Below are positions 34,322 to 44,015 of a stretch of 64,000 nt of DNA, piece by piece. Position 1 is the first letter of the stretch. Every line of letters begins with the position of its first letter. Made by a program: the position numbers and the translations under genes. The notes under the pieces were generated by a model, which was given only the letters and a program-made list of their open reading frames with translations, was not told where the DNA came from and made no database searches. This DNA comes from CAWGHZ01 sp963775315 (GTDB taxonomy: Bacteria > Pseudomonadota > Alphaproteobacteria > MPNO01 > DASWLB01): contig CAVZIN010000009.1 in assembly GCA_963775315.1 (NCBI GenBank), forward strand, positions 186,001 to 250,000, given 5' to 3'.

Positions 34322-36964
34322 CTAGCCCTCCCCGTAGCGGACAAGGCGCGCGCGGCCGGGCAAGCCGGCCGGACAGGCGCCCCGCACCAGGAAGGTCGCG
34401 ACGCCCCACGCCAGCGACGCATCGAGCGCGACCGGCGCGGCGAGGCGCGTGCCGTCCTCGAACGCCATGGCGGCGCGTCCGCCCGCCGCCAGCCCGAGCG
34501 CCTCCGCGTCCTCCGGGTGGAGCGCGATGCATGGCCCGGGCGCGCGCGCGGCGATCGGCCCGGACCGCATCGCCAGCGGGTCCGAGGCGAACGCATCCCA
34601 GCGCGGCAGCACCAGCAGCGTCTCGTGCGACGGCACGAACGCCGGCGGCACGCCGGGGCCGGTCGGGACGCCGCGCGCTGCCCCGTCGAACAGCCGGACG
34701 CCGGGGTCACCGCCACGCCACGGCCCGCCGACCTCGTCCTGGAACTTGTTGAGCGCCTGCACCGAGTTCCAGCGCGGCGCCCAGGCGAACGCGGCGAGGG
34801 CGGAGGGCGGCTCGCCGTGCCAGCCTTCCATTGTGAAGGAGAGCGGCGAGTTGGGATCGGTCGGCGGCGCGGGGTCGTGCACCGTGCGGTCGGCGTGGAG
34901 CGCGGTGCGGCCGCTGGCGCGGTGCGGCTCGCGCGGGATGCGCTCGCCCGCGACCCGGAAGGCGGCGGACGGCGCGGCGGCGACGATCCGGGCGAGCGCG
35001 GGTATCTCGGCGGCGCAGGACGCGGTCACGTCATCGAACGTGGCCCATCCCATCCCGGGCCGGCCGAGCCGCTGGCCGATGTCGCGAAGCCAGCGCCAGG
35101 ATTCGCGGACCGATCCTTCCGGCGGCATCAGCTTGCAGAAGCGCTGCGCCCGCCCCTCGGCACTGACGAACGTGCCGTCGGTCTCGGTGAACGGCGCGGC
35201 CGGCAGCACGATGTCGCTGGCCGCGGTCGCCGCCGTGGGGACGTGGTCGAGCACGATCCGCGCATCGGCCGGCACCGAGCGCGGTGCGCATTCCAGAACC
35301 ACTACCACCTCAGCCCGCGCGACCGCGTCGAGCGGCTTCGGGTCGAGCAAGACGAGGCCGAGATCGTTCGCCGCGCGCCCCGCGAGGATCAGGCCGGCAT
35401 CCCGCCCCGCCTTGGCGAGCGCGCGCGCGATCCGCGCCGCCGCATCGAGCAGCGCCGCATTCGCGCAGCCCAACCCGGCGACGACGAGCGGCCGCTTGGC
35501 GTCCGACAGCGCAGCCGCGATGCGGCGCGCCGAGGCGCGCGCGTCGCTCGCCAGACCGGCCATGTCGGGAGCGTCGTCGTCGAGCGCGTGCGCCACCGCG
35601 AAGCCGAGCCGCGCCAGATCGTCGGGCGCCGCGCGCACCGTGCCGGTCGCGATGTCGTCGAGCGGCGTCGCGTAGGGCGCGGCGACGATCACCTGGCTTT
35701 GCACGCCGCCCGCCGCATCGCGCACCGCCGTATCGTTCCAGTCGGCGACCCCCATCGTGCGCGCCTTGGCATATGCCGCGCTGCGCACCGCCTGGCGCAG
35801 CGCGAGCGCCAAGCGCGGCGCGGTGTTCGTGACGTCCTCGCCCAGCACCAGCACGGCGTCGGCCTCCGCCGCCTGGGCGAGCGACCGGATCGGCACCGGC
35901 CCAGCCACCACGAGGTCGCGCAACGCCGTCATCAGCGCATGCGTGCCCGCGTCCCACGGCGCATGGAAATTCTCCGCCCCGACCAGCCGGCGGAGCGCGT
36001 AGTTCGCCTCGACCGACGCCCGCGGCGAGCCGATGCCGATAACCCGCCGGCCGCGCAGCCGCTCCGCCGCGCGGCGCACGGCGGCCTCCGCCTCGGCGGC
36101 ACCCTTCGGCGCGTGGATGCGGTCGGGCGCGTTTACGAAATGCGGCCCGTAGCGCCCGCGGTCGCAGATGAAGTAGCCGTTCACCGGGTGGTTGTAGCGG
36201 TTGAGCACGCGCCTGAGGCGCCCCTCGCGCGCGTTCGGCCAGACGTTGCAGCCGAGGCTGCAATGCGGGCAGACCGATGGCGCGCCGGCCAGATCCCATT
36301 TGCGCACGTAGTGGCGCGAGAACGGCTTTTCGGTGAACACGCCGGTCGGGCACACCTCCGCCAGATTGCCGGCGAACGGGCTGTCCAGCGTGCCGCTCTC
36401 GTGCCGGCCGAAATAGACGTGATCGTGGGCCGCCAGCGCGTGCAAATCGCGCCCGCCCGCATGGTCGCGGTAGAACCTGACGCAGCGATAACAGGCGATG
36501 CAGCGATTCATCTCGTGGTTCAGGAAGGGGCCGAGATCCTGGTTGCGATGGGTGCGCTTCCGGAACCGGTAGCTTCGATAGGTGTGGCCGGTGAGGTGCG
36601 TCATGTCCTGCAGGTGGCACTCGCCGCCCTCCTCGCAGACGGGGCAGTCGTGCGGATGATTGACCATCAGCCATTCGACCACCGAAGCTCGGAAGCGGTG
36701 CGCCTCGTCGTCCTCGATGGAGAGAAGGGTGCCGTCCTCGGCCGGCGTCATGCAGGCCATCACCAGTCGGCCTGTCGAATTGTCGGCGTCCTTGAACTGC
36801 TTCACCGCACACTGGCGACAGGCGCCGACCGCGCCGAGTGCGGGATGCCAGCAGAAATAGGGCAGGTCGAATCCCAGCCCGAGGCAGGCGGCGAGCAGGT
36901 TCTCGCCCTTGCGCACGCGGTAGGCGCGCCCGTCGATCGTGATCGCGGCGGTCTCTAGCGCCAC
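34322..36964 (-). CDS. nuoG: NADH-quinone oxidoreductase subunit G, long E. coli-type
   Basis: Large Fe-S subunit of the peripheral arm, 880 residues. N-terminal [2Fe-2S] cysteines (FCWHPALGAVGACRQC), the His-ligated N5 (HPHDCPVCEEGGEC), N4 (CIACYRCV, CPTG), and the additional N7 set CPHCSLGC with a later CDRGRYG are all visible, followed by a long molybdopterin-oxidoreductase-like domain. Mitochondrial-type alphaproteobacterial NuoG is usually near 690 residues without N7, so this is the E. coli-type form. GTG start at 36964 has GGAGG five bases before it; it overlaps the nuoF end. Confidence 0.95.
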   Translation of the reverse strand: MALETAAITIDGRAYRVRKGENLLAACLGLGFDLPYFCWHPALGAVGACRQCAVKQFKDADNSTGRLVMACMTPAEDGTLLSIEDDEAHRFRASVVEWLMVNHPHDCPVCEEGGECHLQDMTHLTGHTYRSYRFRKRTHRNQDLGPFLNHEMNRCIACYRCVRFYRDHAGGRDLHALAAHDHVYFGRHESGTLDSPFAGNLAEVCPTGVFTEKPFSRHYVRKWDLAGAPSVCPHCSLGCNVWPNAREGRLRRVLNRYNHPVNGYFICDRGRYGPHFVNAPDRIHAPKGAAEAEAAVRRAAERLRGRRVIGIGSPRASVEANYALRRLVGAENFHAPWDAGTHALMTALRDLVVAGPVPIRSLAQAAEADAVLVLGEDVTNTAPRLALALRQAVRSAAYAKARTMGVADWNDTAVRDAAGGVQSQVIVAAPYATPLDDIATGTVRAAPDDLARLGFAVAHALDDDAPDMAGLASDARASARRIAAALSDAKRPLVVAGLGCANAALLDAAARIARALAKAGRDAGLILAGRAANDLGLVLLDPKPLDAVARAEVVVVLECAPRSVPADARIVLDHVPTAATAASDIVLPAAPFTETDGTFVSAEGRAQRFCKLMPPEGSVRESWRWLRDIGQRLGRPGMGWATFDDVTASCAAEIPALARIVAAAPSAAFRVAGERIPREPHRASGRTALHADRTVHDPAPPTDPNSPLSFTMEGWHGEPPSALAAFAWAPRWNSVQALNKFQDEVGGPWRGGDPGVRLFDGAARGVPTGPGVPPAFVPSHETLLVLPRWDAFASDPLAMRSGPIAARAPGPCIALHPEDAEALGLAAGGRAAMAFEDGTRLAAPVALDASLAWGVATFLVRGACPAGLPGRARLVRYGEG

Positions 36965-38229
36965 GGGCACCTCCGCTCGGCGAGGTGGCTGTCGAAGGCG
37001 TCGCGGAAATGCTTGAGGCCGGTCTCGAGCGGCATCATCGCGCCCGGCGCATGGGCGCAGTAGGTTTTGCCCATGCCGAGGAAGGCGACATGGCGCTCCA
37101 GCCGCGCGATGTCGCCGTCCTCTCCCTCGCCCGCCTCGATCGCGGCGAGAACCCGCTCGGTCCAGGGCAACCCGTCGCGGCAAGGCGTGCACCAGCCGCA
37201 GGATTCGCGGGCAAAGAACATCTCCAGATTGCGCAGCAGGCCGACCGGACAGGTGCGGTCGTCGAGCACGATCAGCGTGCCGGTGCCGAGCCGGCTGCCC
37301 GCCTTCTCGGGCGAGCCGAAGTCCAGCGGGATGTCGAGGTGGTCCTCGACCAGGAACCCGGTCGAGGCGCCGCCCGGCAGGAAGCCGACCAGCCTTCGCC
37401 CGTCGCGCATGCCGCCCGCATGTTCCTCGATGATCTCGCGCGCGGTGGTGCCCATCGGCAGCTCCCACGCGCCCGGCCGGTTCACGTGCCCCGAGACGCC
37501 GTAGATTTTGGTGCCGCCGTCCTCGCTCCTGGCGAGGCCGCGGAACCAGTCGGCGCCGCGATTGACGATGTGCGGCACGTTGACCAGCGTCTCGACGTTG
37601 TTGACGACGCTCGGCCGGCCCCACAGGCCGGCGGCCTGTGGGTGCGGCGGCTTGGCACGCGGGATCGGCCGTGCGCCCTCCAGCGCGTTGAGCAGCGCCG
37701 TCTCCTCGCCGCAGATATAGCGCCCGGCGCTGGAGTGGAGGCGCAGATCGAACGAGAAGGCCAAGCCGAGTATGTCCTCACCGAGCAGCCCGGCCTCGCG
37801 CGCCTCGTCCATCGCGCGCTCCAGCCGCTGCGCCGCCAGGTGGTAAGCGGCGCGCAGGAAGATGTAGCCGGTGCGCGCGCCGATGGCGTAGCCGGCGACG
37901 ATCATCGCCTCGACGAGCTGGTGCGGGTCGCCTTCGAGCAGCAGCCGGTCCTTGAACGTGCCGGGCTCCATCTCGTCGGCGTTGCAGATGATGTAGCGCT
38001 CGCCGGCCGGGTCGTCGCCGTGCGGCATGAACGACCATTTCTTGCCGGTGGGAAAGCCCGCCCCGCCACGCCCGCGCAGGTTGGACTTCGTTACCTCCTC
38101 AACCACCTCGGCGGGCGTCATTTCGCGGAGCGCCTTCCGCACCGCCTGGTACCCTCCGGCCTTGCGATACGCGGCGAGGTCGGGCGGCAGCGCGCCGGGC
38201 CGGATGTTGGCGGTGAGCGGCCGCTCCAT
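36955..38229 (-). CDS. nuoF: NADH-quinone oxidoreductase subunit F
   Basis: NADH- and FMN-binding subunit with the N3 [4Fe-4S] cluster, 424 residues. GRGGAGFPTGKKWSF is the FMN/NADH loop, ICNADEMEPGTFKDR and YICGEETALLNALEG follow, and ESCGWCTPCRDG with a later Cys in KTYCAHAPGAM binds N3. Its ATG shares one base with the nuoE stop (TGATG). The stop lies inside the start of nuoG. Confidence 0.96.
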   Translation of the reverse strand: MERPLTANIRPGALPPDLAAYRKAGGYQAVRKALREMTPAEVVEEVTKSNLRGRGGAGFPTGKKWSFMPHGDDPAGERYIICNADEMEPGTFKDRLLLEGDPHQLVEAMIVAGYAIGARTGYIFLRAAYHLAAQRLERAMDEAREAGLLGEDILGLAFSFDLRLHSSAGRYICGEETALLNALEGARPIPRAKPPHPQAAGLWGRPSVVNNVETLVNVPHIVNRGADWFRGLARSEDGGTKIYGVSGHVNRPGAWELPMGTTAREIIEEHAGGMRDGRRLVGFLPGGASTGFLVEDHLDIPLDFGSPEKAGSRLGTGTLIVLDDRTCPVGLLRNLEMFFARESCGWCTPCRDGLPWTERVLAAIEAGEGEDGDIARLERHVAFLGMGKTYCAHAPGAMMPLETGLKHFRDAFDSHLAERRCPWR

Positions 38230-38723
38230 CAGCCGCGCCCCTCGACCAGTGCGGCGACACGCGCCGGATCGATGTCGCGCAGCATCTTGCGTCCGACCAT
38301 CGCGACCGGCGCGTGGTCGCAATCGCCGAGGCAGACGCTCGGCAGCACGGTGAAGCGGCCGTCGGCGGTGGTCCCGCCCATTACGACGCCCAGCCGGTCA
38401 CAGAGCGCCGCCGAGACCACGTCGGCGCCCATGATCCAGCAGCTCACCGAATCGCAGACGAGGATCACCTCGCGCCCGACCGGCGAACGGAAGATCAGGT
38501 TGTAGAAGGTCGCGACCGCGTCGAGCTCGACCGGATCGAGCCCGAGGTGGCGCGCGACGGCCTGAAGCGCCGCATCGGACACCCAGCCGCGCCGTTCCTG
38601 CACCGATTTCAGCGCGCCGACGCCGGCGGCCTTGGCGTCGCCCTCGTGCTCGTCGAGGATCGCGTCGATCGCGGCGCGCTCGTCCTCGGTCAGTTCGGGG
38701 GCGCGGGGGTCAGCGGTCGACAT
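38229..38723 (-). CDS. nuoE: NADH-quinone oxidoreductase subunit E
   Basis: Thioredoxin-like [2Fe-2S] (N1a) subunit, 164 residues. Cluster ligands are CDSVSC (C-x4-C) and CLGDCDHAP (C-x3-C). The VQERRGWVSDAALQAVA and VATFYNLIF segments are family features; E. coli NuoE has a closely similar length. It starts 14 bases inside the 3' end of nuoCD and ends in a TGATG overlap with nuoF. Confidence 0.95.
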   Translation of the reverse strand: MSTADPRAPELTEDERAAIDAILDEHEGDAKAAGVGALKSVQERRGWVSDAALQAVARHLGLDPVELDAVATFYNLIFRSPVGREVILVCDSVSCWIMGADVVSAALCDRLGVVMGGTTADGRFTVLPSVCLGDCDHAPVAMVGRKMLRDIDPARVAALVEGRG

Positions 38724-40485
38724 CGGCCATCACGAAATCGATGCTGCCGAGGATCGCGATCAGGTCGGGCACCATGTGGCCGCGGCTGATATAGGGGATC
38801 ATCTGCAGATGCGGGAAGGACGGCGTGCGGATGCGCGTGCGGTAGGACATCGTGCCGCCGTCGCTGGTCAGGTAGTAGCCGTTGAGCCCCTTCGTCGCCT
38901 CGACGGTCACGGACGCCTCGCCGGGCGGAATGACCGGGCCCCAGCTCACGTTCAGGAAGTGGGTGATGAGCGTCTCGATGTCGTGCATCGTCTCGGGCTT
39001 CAACGGCGGCGTGGTCAGCTTGTGGCGCGCCTTGTGCTCGCCCGCCGGCATGTTGTCGACGCATTGGCGGACGATGCGGAGCGACTGGCGCATTTCTTCG
39101 ATGCGCACCGCGGTGCGGTCGTAGCAGTCGCCGTTGCTGCCGACCGGCACGTCGAATGCGAAACGGTCGTAGCCGGAATAGGGCCGGCGCTTGCGCAGAT
39201 CCCATTCGAGGCCCGTCGCGCGCAGGCTGGGGCCGGTGACGCCCCAGGCGATCGCCTCGTCGGTGTCGTAGGCGCCGATCCCGCGCGTGCGCGCCTGGAA
39301 CGTCGCGTTGCGCATGACCATGCGGTCGTACTGGTCGAGCCGCGCCGGCATGTAGGCGAGGAAGTCGCGCACCAGCGCGTCCCACCCTGTCGGCAGATCG
39401 TCGGCGAGCCCGCCGATGCGGAACCAGCCGGGATGCATGCGGAAGCCGCAGATCGCCTCGATGATGTCGAACACCCGCTCGCGGTCGGTGAACATGTAGA
39501 AGACCGGCGAGAGCTGGCCGAGGTCCTGCGCCATCGTGCCGTAGAACACCAGGTGGCTCGCGATGCGGAACAGCTCGCACAGCATCACCCGGATCACCTC
39601 GACCCGCTCGGGCACCTGGATGCCCGCCAGCTTCTCGACCGTCAGGACGTAGGGCAGGTTGTTCATCACCCCGCCGAGATAGTCGATGCGGTCGGTGTAG
39701 GGGATGAAGCTGTGCCAGGTCTGGCGCTCGCCCATCTTCTCGGCGGCGCGGTGATGGAAGCCGATGTCGGGGACGCAATCGTGGATCTCTTCCCCGTCGA
39801 GCTGGAGGACGACGCGGAACACGCCATGCACGCTGGGATGGTTGGGGCCGAGATTGAGGAACAGGAACTCGGAGTCATCCGGTCCGCGCCGCGCGAGCCC
39901 CCAATCCTCGGGCTTGAAGCGCAGCGCCTCCTCCTCGCGCACCTGGCGCGCGTCGTCGAGCACGTAGAAGCCGGCCTCCGTCGCGCGCGCATAATGGTCC
40001 TTGCGCAGCGGATGGCCGGTCCAGGTCGGCGGGGTGAGGATGCGGCGAAGGTTCGGATGCCCCTCGAACACGATGCCGAACATGTCCCACACCTCGCGCT
40101 CGTACCAGTTCGCGGCGGGCCAGATGTCGGTGATCGAGGGGAGCGTGAGGTCGTCGGCGCGTAGCGCCACTTTCACGCGCACCTCGTCGGCGCGGTCGAG
40201 CGACAGTAGGTGGTAGACGCCGGTGAAATCGGACCGGGCCGCGCCGTGACGATCCCGCCGTGCGCGCTCGTCGAGCGCGGTCAGGTCGAACAGCATCCGG
40301 TAGCCGGTCTCCGGCCCGTCCTTCAGCACACGCAGCACCGAGCGCAGCCGGTCGCGCGGCACCCACAGCACCGGCGTGCCGTCCGCGGCGGTCTCCGAAT
40401 GGATGCCGACGCCCGGCAGGCGGCGGCCGAGCGTCCCCGCGAGCCCGGTGCCGCCCGATCGTTCCAGCGTCGCGGCGTCGGCCAT
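38710..40485 (-). CDS. nuoCD: NADH-quinone oxidoreductase fused subunits C and D
   Basis: A single 591-residue protein joining the 30-kDa (NuoC) and 49-kDa (NuoD) subunits. The NuoC part (about 1-190) has WYEREVWDMFGIVFEGHPNLRRIL; the NuoD part carries LNLGPNHPSVHGVFR, the quinone-site HHRAAEKMGERQTWHSFIPYTDRIDYLGG and a C-terminal IAILGSIDFVMADVDR. E. coli NuoCD has the same fusion and a near-identical length, whereas the mitochondrial-type operon of alphaproteobacteria has separate nuoC and nuoD. The ATG at 40485 shares one base with the nuoB stop. Confidence 0.96.
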   Translation of the reverse strand: MADAATLERSGGTGLAGTLGRRLPGVGIHSETAADGTPVLWVPRDRLRSVLRVLKDGPETGYRMLFDLTALDERARRDRHGAARSDFTGVYHLLSLDRADEVRVKVALRADDLTLPSITDIWPAANWYEREVWDMFGIVFEGHPNLRRILTPPTWTGHPLRKDHYARATEAGFYVLDDARQVREEEALRFKPEDWGLARRGPDDSEFLFLNLGPNHPSVHGVFRVVLQLDGEEIHDCVPDIGFHHRAAEKMGERQTWHSFIPYTDRIDYLGGVMNNLPYVLTVEKLAGIQVPERVEVIRVMLCELFRIASHLVFYGTMAQDLGQLSPVFYMFTDRERVFDIIEAICGFRMHPGWFRIGGLADDLPTGWDALVRDFLAYMPARLDQYDRMVMRNATFQARTRGIGAYDTDEAIAWGVTGPSLRATGLEWDLRKRRPYSGYDRFAFDVPVGSNGDCYDRTAVRIEEMRQSLRIVRQCVDNMPAGEHKARHKLTTPPLKPETMHDIETLITHFLNVSWGPVIPPGEASVTVEATKGLNGYYLTSDGGTMSYRTRIRTPSFPHLQMIPYISRGHMVPDLIAILGSIDFVMADVDR

Positions 40486-41114
40486 CACAGCGAATCCGGC
40501 GGGCGCAGCACGGTCATGCGCCGGCGCGCCGCGGCCTTCTCGTCGCGGAAGCTGGGGCGCGGCGCCTTCTGCACCGGATGGTCGCCCACCACCCAGCTCA
40601 GCGGCCGGCGGTCCGCCCCGACCGCGTCCTGCAGCAGCAAGAGACCCTGCAACAGCGCCTCGGGGCGCGGCGGGCAGCCCGGCACGTAGACGTCGACCGG
40701 CAGGAAGGAATCGACGCCCTGCACGACGCTGTACACGTCGTACATGCCGCCCGAATTGGCGCAGGACCCCATCGAGATCACCCAGCGCGGCTCCATCATC
40801 TGGTCGTAAAGCCGGCGGATCACCGGCGCCATCTTGGCGAACACCGTGCCGGAGATGACGATCACGTCCGCCTCGCGCGGCGTGGCGCGCAGCACCTCGG
40901 AGCCGAAGCGGGCGATGTCGTACTTGCTGGTGAAGGACGTCGCCATCTCGACGTAGCAGCAGGACAGGCCGAAGTTGAACGGCCAGATCGAATATTTGCG
41001 GCCCCACGCGACCAGCGCCTCGAGCTGTCCCACGAAGGCCGACCGGCGCACCGCCTCGTCGAACGACTGGTCCGCGGCGCCGGGGCCGGCCGGTCGCGTC
41101 TGCCAACGGCTCAT
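40485..41114 (-). CDS. nuoB: NADH-quinone oxidoreductase subunit B
   Basis: Subunit holding the terminal N2 [4Fe-4S] cluster that reduces quinone, 209 residues. Ligands are the tandem Cys in GLSCCYVEM, the Cys in GSCANSGG and the Cys in VPGCPPRPE. The extended C terminus (about 40 residues after the core) again resembles the E. coli-type subunit. The ATG overlaps the nuoA stop (ATGA). Confidence 0.96.
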   Translation of the reverse strand: MSRWQTRPAGPGAADQSFDEAVRRSAFVGQLEALVAWGRKYSIWPFNFGLSCCYVEMATSFTSKYDIARFGSEVLRATPREADVIVISGTVFAKMAPVIRRLYDQMMEPRWVISMGSCANSGGMYDVYSVVQGVDSFLPVDVYVPGCPPRPEALLQGLLLLQDAVGADRRPLSWVVGDHPVQKAPRPSFRDEKAAARRRMTVLRPPDSL

Positions 41115-41533
41115 GGGGCGCGTCCCGCGTGGCGGGTGGCGGGACCGGGTCGCGCACGCGGCAGCTCAGGCGCCCAGTCGAGCGCGCCAACCCGCCACAG
41201 ATAGGCGAGCCCGACGCCCAACACCGCGACGAAAATCGTCGCCTCGACATAGCCGACGAGGCCCGCCCGGCGGAACGCGATCGCCCAGGCGAACAGGAAC
41301 GCCGCCTCGATGTCGAAGATCACGAACATCACCGCGACCAGATAGAACTTCACCGGAAAGCGGCCGCGCGCGTCGCCGACGGGAATCACGCCCAACTCGT
41401 ACGGCTGGTCCTTCGCCGCGCCGCGATGGCGCTCGCCCAGCACCCAGGAGAGCACCAGCATGACGCCGACGACGACCAGGACGGCGCCAAAGTAGGCGGC
41501 GAGGCCCCACAGCGGTGCGTGGTTCGTGAACAT
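41111..41533 (-). CDS. nuoA: NADH-quinone oxidoreductase subunit A
   Basis: Three-helix membrane subunit, 140 residues, first gene of the operon. The loop YELGVIPVGDARGRFPVKFYLVAVMFVIFDIEAAFLFAWA is the conserved NuoA signature with the acidic residues near the quinone cavity. The C terminus has an unusual proline/arginine-rich tail (PRARPGPATRHAGRAP). The start has only a modest AAGGGCC ribosome site. Upstream lies a 180-bp divergent region. Confidence 0.94.
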   Translation of the reverse strand: MFTNHAPLWGLAAYFGAVLVVVGVMLVLSWVLGERHRGAAKDQPYELGVIPVGDARGRFPVKFYLVAVMFVIFDIEAAFLFAWAIAFRRAGLVGYVEATIFVAVLGVGLAYLWRVGALDWAPELPRARPGPATRHAGRAP

Positions 41534-41713
41534 GGCCCTTGCGGCGGTTGCGCGGATCGGCCGGCGCGCGGCCGGCCACGGCGAAGGGCGCGATCCTAGG
41601 GGAAGCCTGCGGGCCGGCTTTCACATAGGTTAACGGTCCTCGTCGCGCGGGCTGCTACGGTGTATGCTCCACAGGGCGGGACGATGCGCGCCGCCCACTT
41701 CGAGGGGCTAATC
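41534..41713. promoter_or_regulatory. divergent intergenic region: nuo operon and hdeD-like gene
   Basis: This 180-bp space must hold the promoter for the 13-gene nuo operon (-) and that for the envelope cluster (+). A 7-bp stem with a 5-base loop (GGCCGGC, GCGCG, GCCGGCC) lies in the half nearer nuoA, about 40 bases from its start. A TATGCT at 41663-41668 is a possible -10 for the plus-strand gene, without a clear -35. Operator sites were not recognised. Confidence 0.4.
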
Positions 41714-42307
41714 ATGGCAGAACGACCGCCCGACCTCGGCGCCGGCGATCTCGCCGATCCGGCCGAGCTAACCCACTGGATCGCCCACGAGCTCCGCCCG
41801 CGCTGGGGATGGCTGCTCGCCATCGGCATCCTGTGGGTGATCCTCGGCATCCTCGCCTTCCTCGCGCCCTTCGCCGCTTCGGTCGCATTCACCCTGCTGC
41901 TCGGCGGGCTGTTCACGATCGGCGGCATCGCCCAGACGATCCAGGCCTTCACCTCGCGGGGCTGGCGCGGCCAGGCGCTGCACGTGGCGAGCGGGCTGCT
42001 GTCGCTCGCGCTCGGGATCGTGCTGCTGATCTTCCCGATGTCGGGCGTGCTGTCGCTCACGCTGGTGCTCAGTGCGTTCTTCATCGTGATCGGCGCGATG
42101 CGCGCGGTGTTCGCGCTGCAGCATCGCGGCACCCGGCGCTGGGGCTGGATGCTGTTCAGCTCGATCCTCGCCATCGTGGTCGGCGGGCTGATCTGGTTCC
42201 AATGGCCGTCGAGCGCGCTGTGGGCGATCGGCGTTCTGGTCGCGGTCGAGCTGATCTTCTCCGGCTGGGCGATGATCAACCTCGCGCTCGCCGCGCGCCA
42301 CGCCTGA
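41714..42307 (+). CDS. HdeD-family membrane protein
   Basis: A 197-residue protein with six hydrophobic segments arranged as repeated pairs, like HdeD of the E. coli acid-resistance island (DUF308). ILWVILGILAFLAPFAASVAFTLLLGG and LLSLALGIVLLIFPMSG are typical repeats. Two upstream ATGs are in frame (41660, 41684), but GAGGGG lies 6 bases before the ATG at 41714. It precedes an antiporter gene by 22 bases and is likely co-transcribed with it. Confidence 0.85.
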   Translation: MAERPPDLGAGDLADPAELTHWIAHELRPRWGWLLAIGILWVILGILAFLAPFAASVAFTLLLGGLFTIGGIAQTIQAFTSRGWRGQALHVASGLLSLALGIVLLIFPMSGVLSLTLVLSAFFIVIGAMRAVFALQHRGTRRWGWMLFSSILAIVVGGLIWFQWPSSALWAIGVLVAVELIFSGWAMINLALAARHA

Positions 42308-42329
42308 ACAGCGCCGGCCGGCCGCCCGC

Positions 42330-43595
42330 GTGACCGTTTTCGACGCCGCCGCCGCGCTGGTCGTGCTCGCCACCGTGTTCGGCTACCTGAACTACCGCTA
42401 CATCCGCCTGCCGCACGTGATCGGCCTTACCATCATGGGCGGGCTGACCTCGGTGGTGCTGGTCGGGGCCGACGCGTTCGTACCGCGCCCGCTGCTCGGC
42501 GAGCCGGTGAGCCAGATGCTGTCGAGCTTCCACTTCGAGAAGGTCCTCATCGACGGCATGCTGTCGTTCCTACTGTTCGCGGGCGCGGTCAATCTCGACC
42601 TCGAGGCGCTGATGGAGCGCAAATATTCCGTCGCTTTGCTCGCCACGCTCGGCGTCTTCATCTCCACCGCCATCGTCGGGCTCGGCTTCAAGGAGGTGTC
42701 GATCCTGATCGGGCACGAGATGCCGATGGCGTGGTGCCTGGTGTTCGGCGCGCTGATCAGCCCGACCGATCCGCTGGCCGTACTGGCCATCCTGAAGTCG
42801 CTGCACACGCCGCGCGACATCGAGACCCAGATCGCCGGCGAGAGCCTGTTCAACGACGGGATGGGGGTGGTGCTGTTCACCGTGCTGCTCGAAGTGGCGC
42901 TCCGCGGCGGCGGAATGGATTACGGCCACGCGGCGGAGCTTCTGGCGCAGGAGGCGGCGGGCGGCCTCGCCTACGGCGTCGTCATCGGCTGGATCGCGTT
43001 CCGCGCCCTCAAGGCGATCGACGAGCCAAACCTCGAGGTGCTGATCACCATCGCGCTGGTGATGGGGGGCTATGGGCTCGCCCATCACCTGGGCGTTTCG
43101 GGACCGCTTTCGATGGCGGTCGCTGGCCTCGTGATCGGCAATCACGGGCGGCGTTACGCGATGAGCGCGCGCACCCAGGACCAAGTGGCGATGTTCTGGT
43201 CGGTGCTGGACGAGACGCTGAACTCCGTCCTGTTCCTGATGATCGGGCTGGAGGTCGTGATCCTGGAGCCGGGCGACGGCAATCTCTATTACGGCGCGGC
43301 CGCGATCATCGTCGCGCTGCTCGCCAGGGTCGCCGGGGTGGGAATCCCGCTCGGCATCCTGCGTCTTTTTGGCCGGTTCGCCCGCGGCTCGTTCGCCATC
43401 CTGGTCTGGGGCGGGCTCCGCGGCGGGCTCGCCATCGCCATGGCACTGTCAGTGCCGAGGGTGCCCGAGCGCCAGGCCATCCTGTTCGCGACCTACTGCG
43501 TGGTGATCTTTTCGGTCGTGGTGCAGGGCTACACCATCGGCGCGCTGGCCCGCCGCGTGCTTCCAACCCCGACCGAGGAGAGGTCGAAGGGATGA
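42330..43595 (+). CDS. CPA1-family Na+/H+ antiporter
   Basis: A 421-residue cation:proton antiporter with about 12 membrane helices. Helix 5 carries LISPTDPLAVLAIL, with the ND-type exchange residues in AGESLFNDGMGVVLF, both marks of NhaP/CPA1 antiporters. It probably exports Na+ (or K+) in exchange for protons and so helps pH and salt balance. GTG start at 42330 with no strong ribosome site, 22 bases after the HdeD-like gene. Confidence 0.9.
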   Translation: MTVFDAAAALVVLATVFGYLNYRYIRLPHVIGLTIMGGLTSVVLVGADAFVPRPLLGEPVSQMLSSFHFEKVLIDGMLSFLLFAGAVNLDLEALMERKYSVALLATLGVFISTAIVGLGFKEVSILIGHEMPMAWCLVFGALISPTDPLAVLAILKSLHTPRDIETQIAGESLFNDGMGVVLFTVLLEVALRGGGMDYGHAAELLAQEAAGGLAYGVVIGWIAFRALKAIDEPNLEVLITIALVMGGYGLAHHLGVSGPLSMAVAGLVIGNHGRRYAMSARTQDQVAMFWSVLDETLNSVLFLMIGLEVVILEPGDGNLYYGAAAIIVALLARVAGVGIPLGILRLFGRFARGSFAILVWGGLRGGLAIAMALSVPRVPERQAILFATYCVVIFSVVVQGYTIGALARRVLPTPTEERSKG

Positions 43596-43706
43596 CCTAC
43601 GCTTCCGGGCCGACTCCGGCGCGGGATCATGGGTTAATGCGCCCGGCGCAGGGTTTGCCATCGTTCCGTCACGCGGACACAAATCCAACCCGCATGGAGA
43701 ACGACG

Positions 43707-43979
43707 ATGGCCCAGACCAGCTACGATTCGATCAAGCGCGACCTCGAGCATCTGCGCGCCGATGTGGCGCACATCACGGACTCGCTGCGCAGCCTCGGCG
43801 TCGAGGAGGGCGACGGCGCGATCCGCCGCATGCGCGAGGCCATCGGCTCGGCGAGCCACACCGCGCGACGCGCCGCCGCCGGCACGGTGCACCAGATCGA
43901 GGAGCGCCCTCTGGTCAGCGTGGCCGGCGCGCTCGGCGCCGGAATCCTGATCGGCGCCCTCTTGACCCGGCGCTCCTGA
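43707..43979 (+). CDS. ElaB/YqjD (DUF883)-like membrane-anchored protein
   Basis: A 90-residue protein with an N-terminal amphipathic helical region (about 5-65) rich in charged residues and a C-terminal single membrane anchor, VSVAGALGAGILIGALLTRRS, preceded by ERPL. This matches the DUF883/ElaB-YqjD family, whose E. coli members tether ribosomes to the membrane in stationary phase. Start context: ACGACG before the ATG, weak. It sits between the antiporter and the BrkB-like gene. Confidence 0.82.
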   Translation: MAQTSYDSIKRDLEHLRADVAHITDSLRSLGVEEGDGAIRRMREAIGSASHTARRAAAGTVHQIEERPLVSVAGALGAGILIGALLTRRS

Positions 43980-44015
43980 CCGGACGGCGGCACCGCTGAG
44001 CCGCGGCGCCGCGCG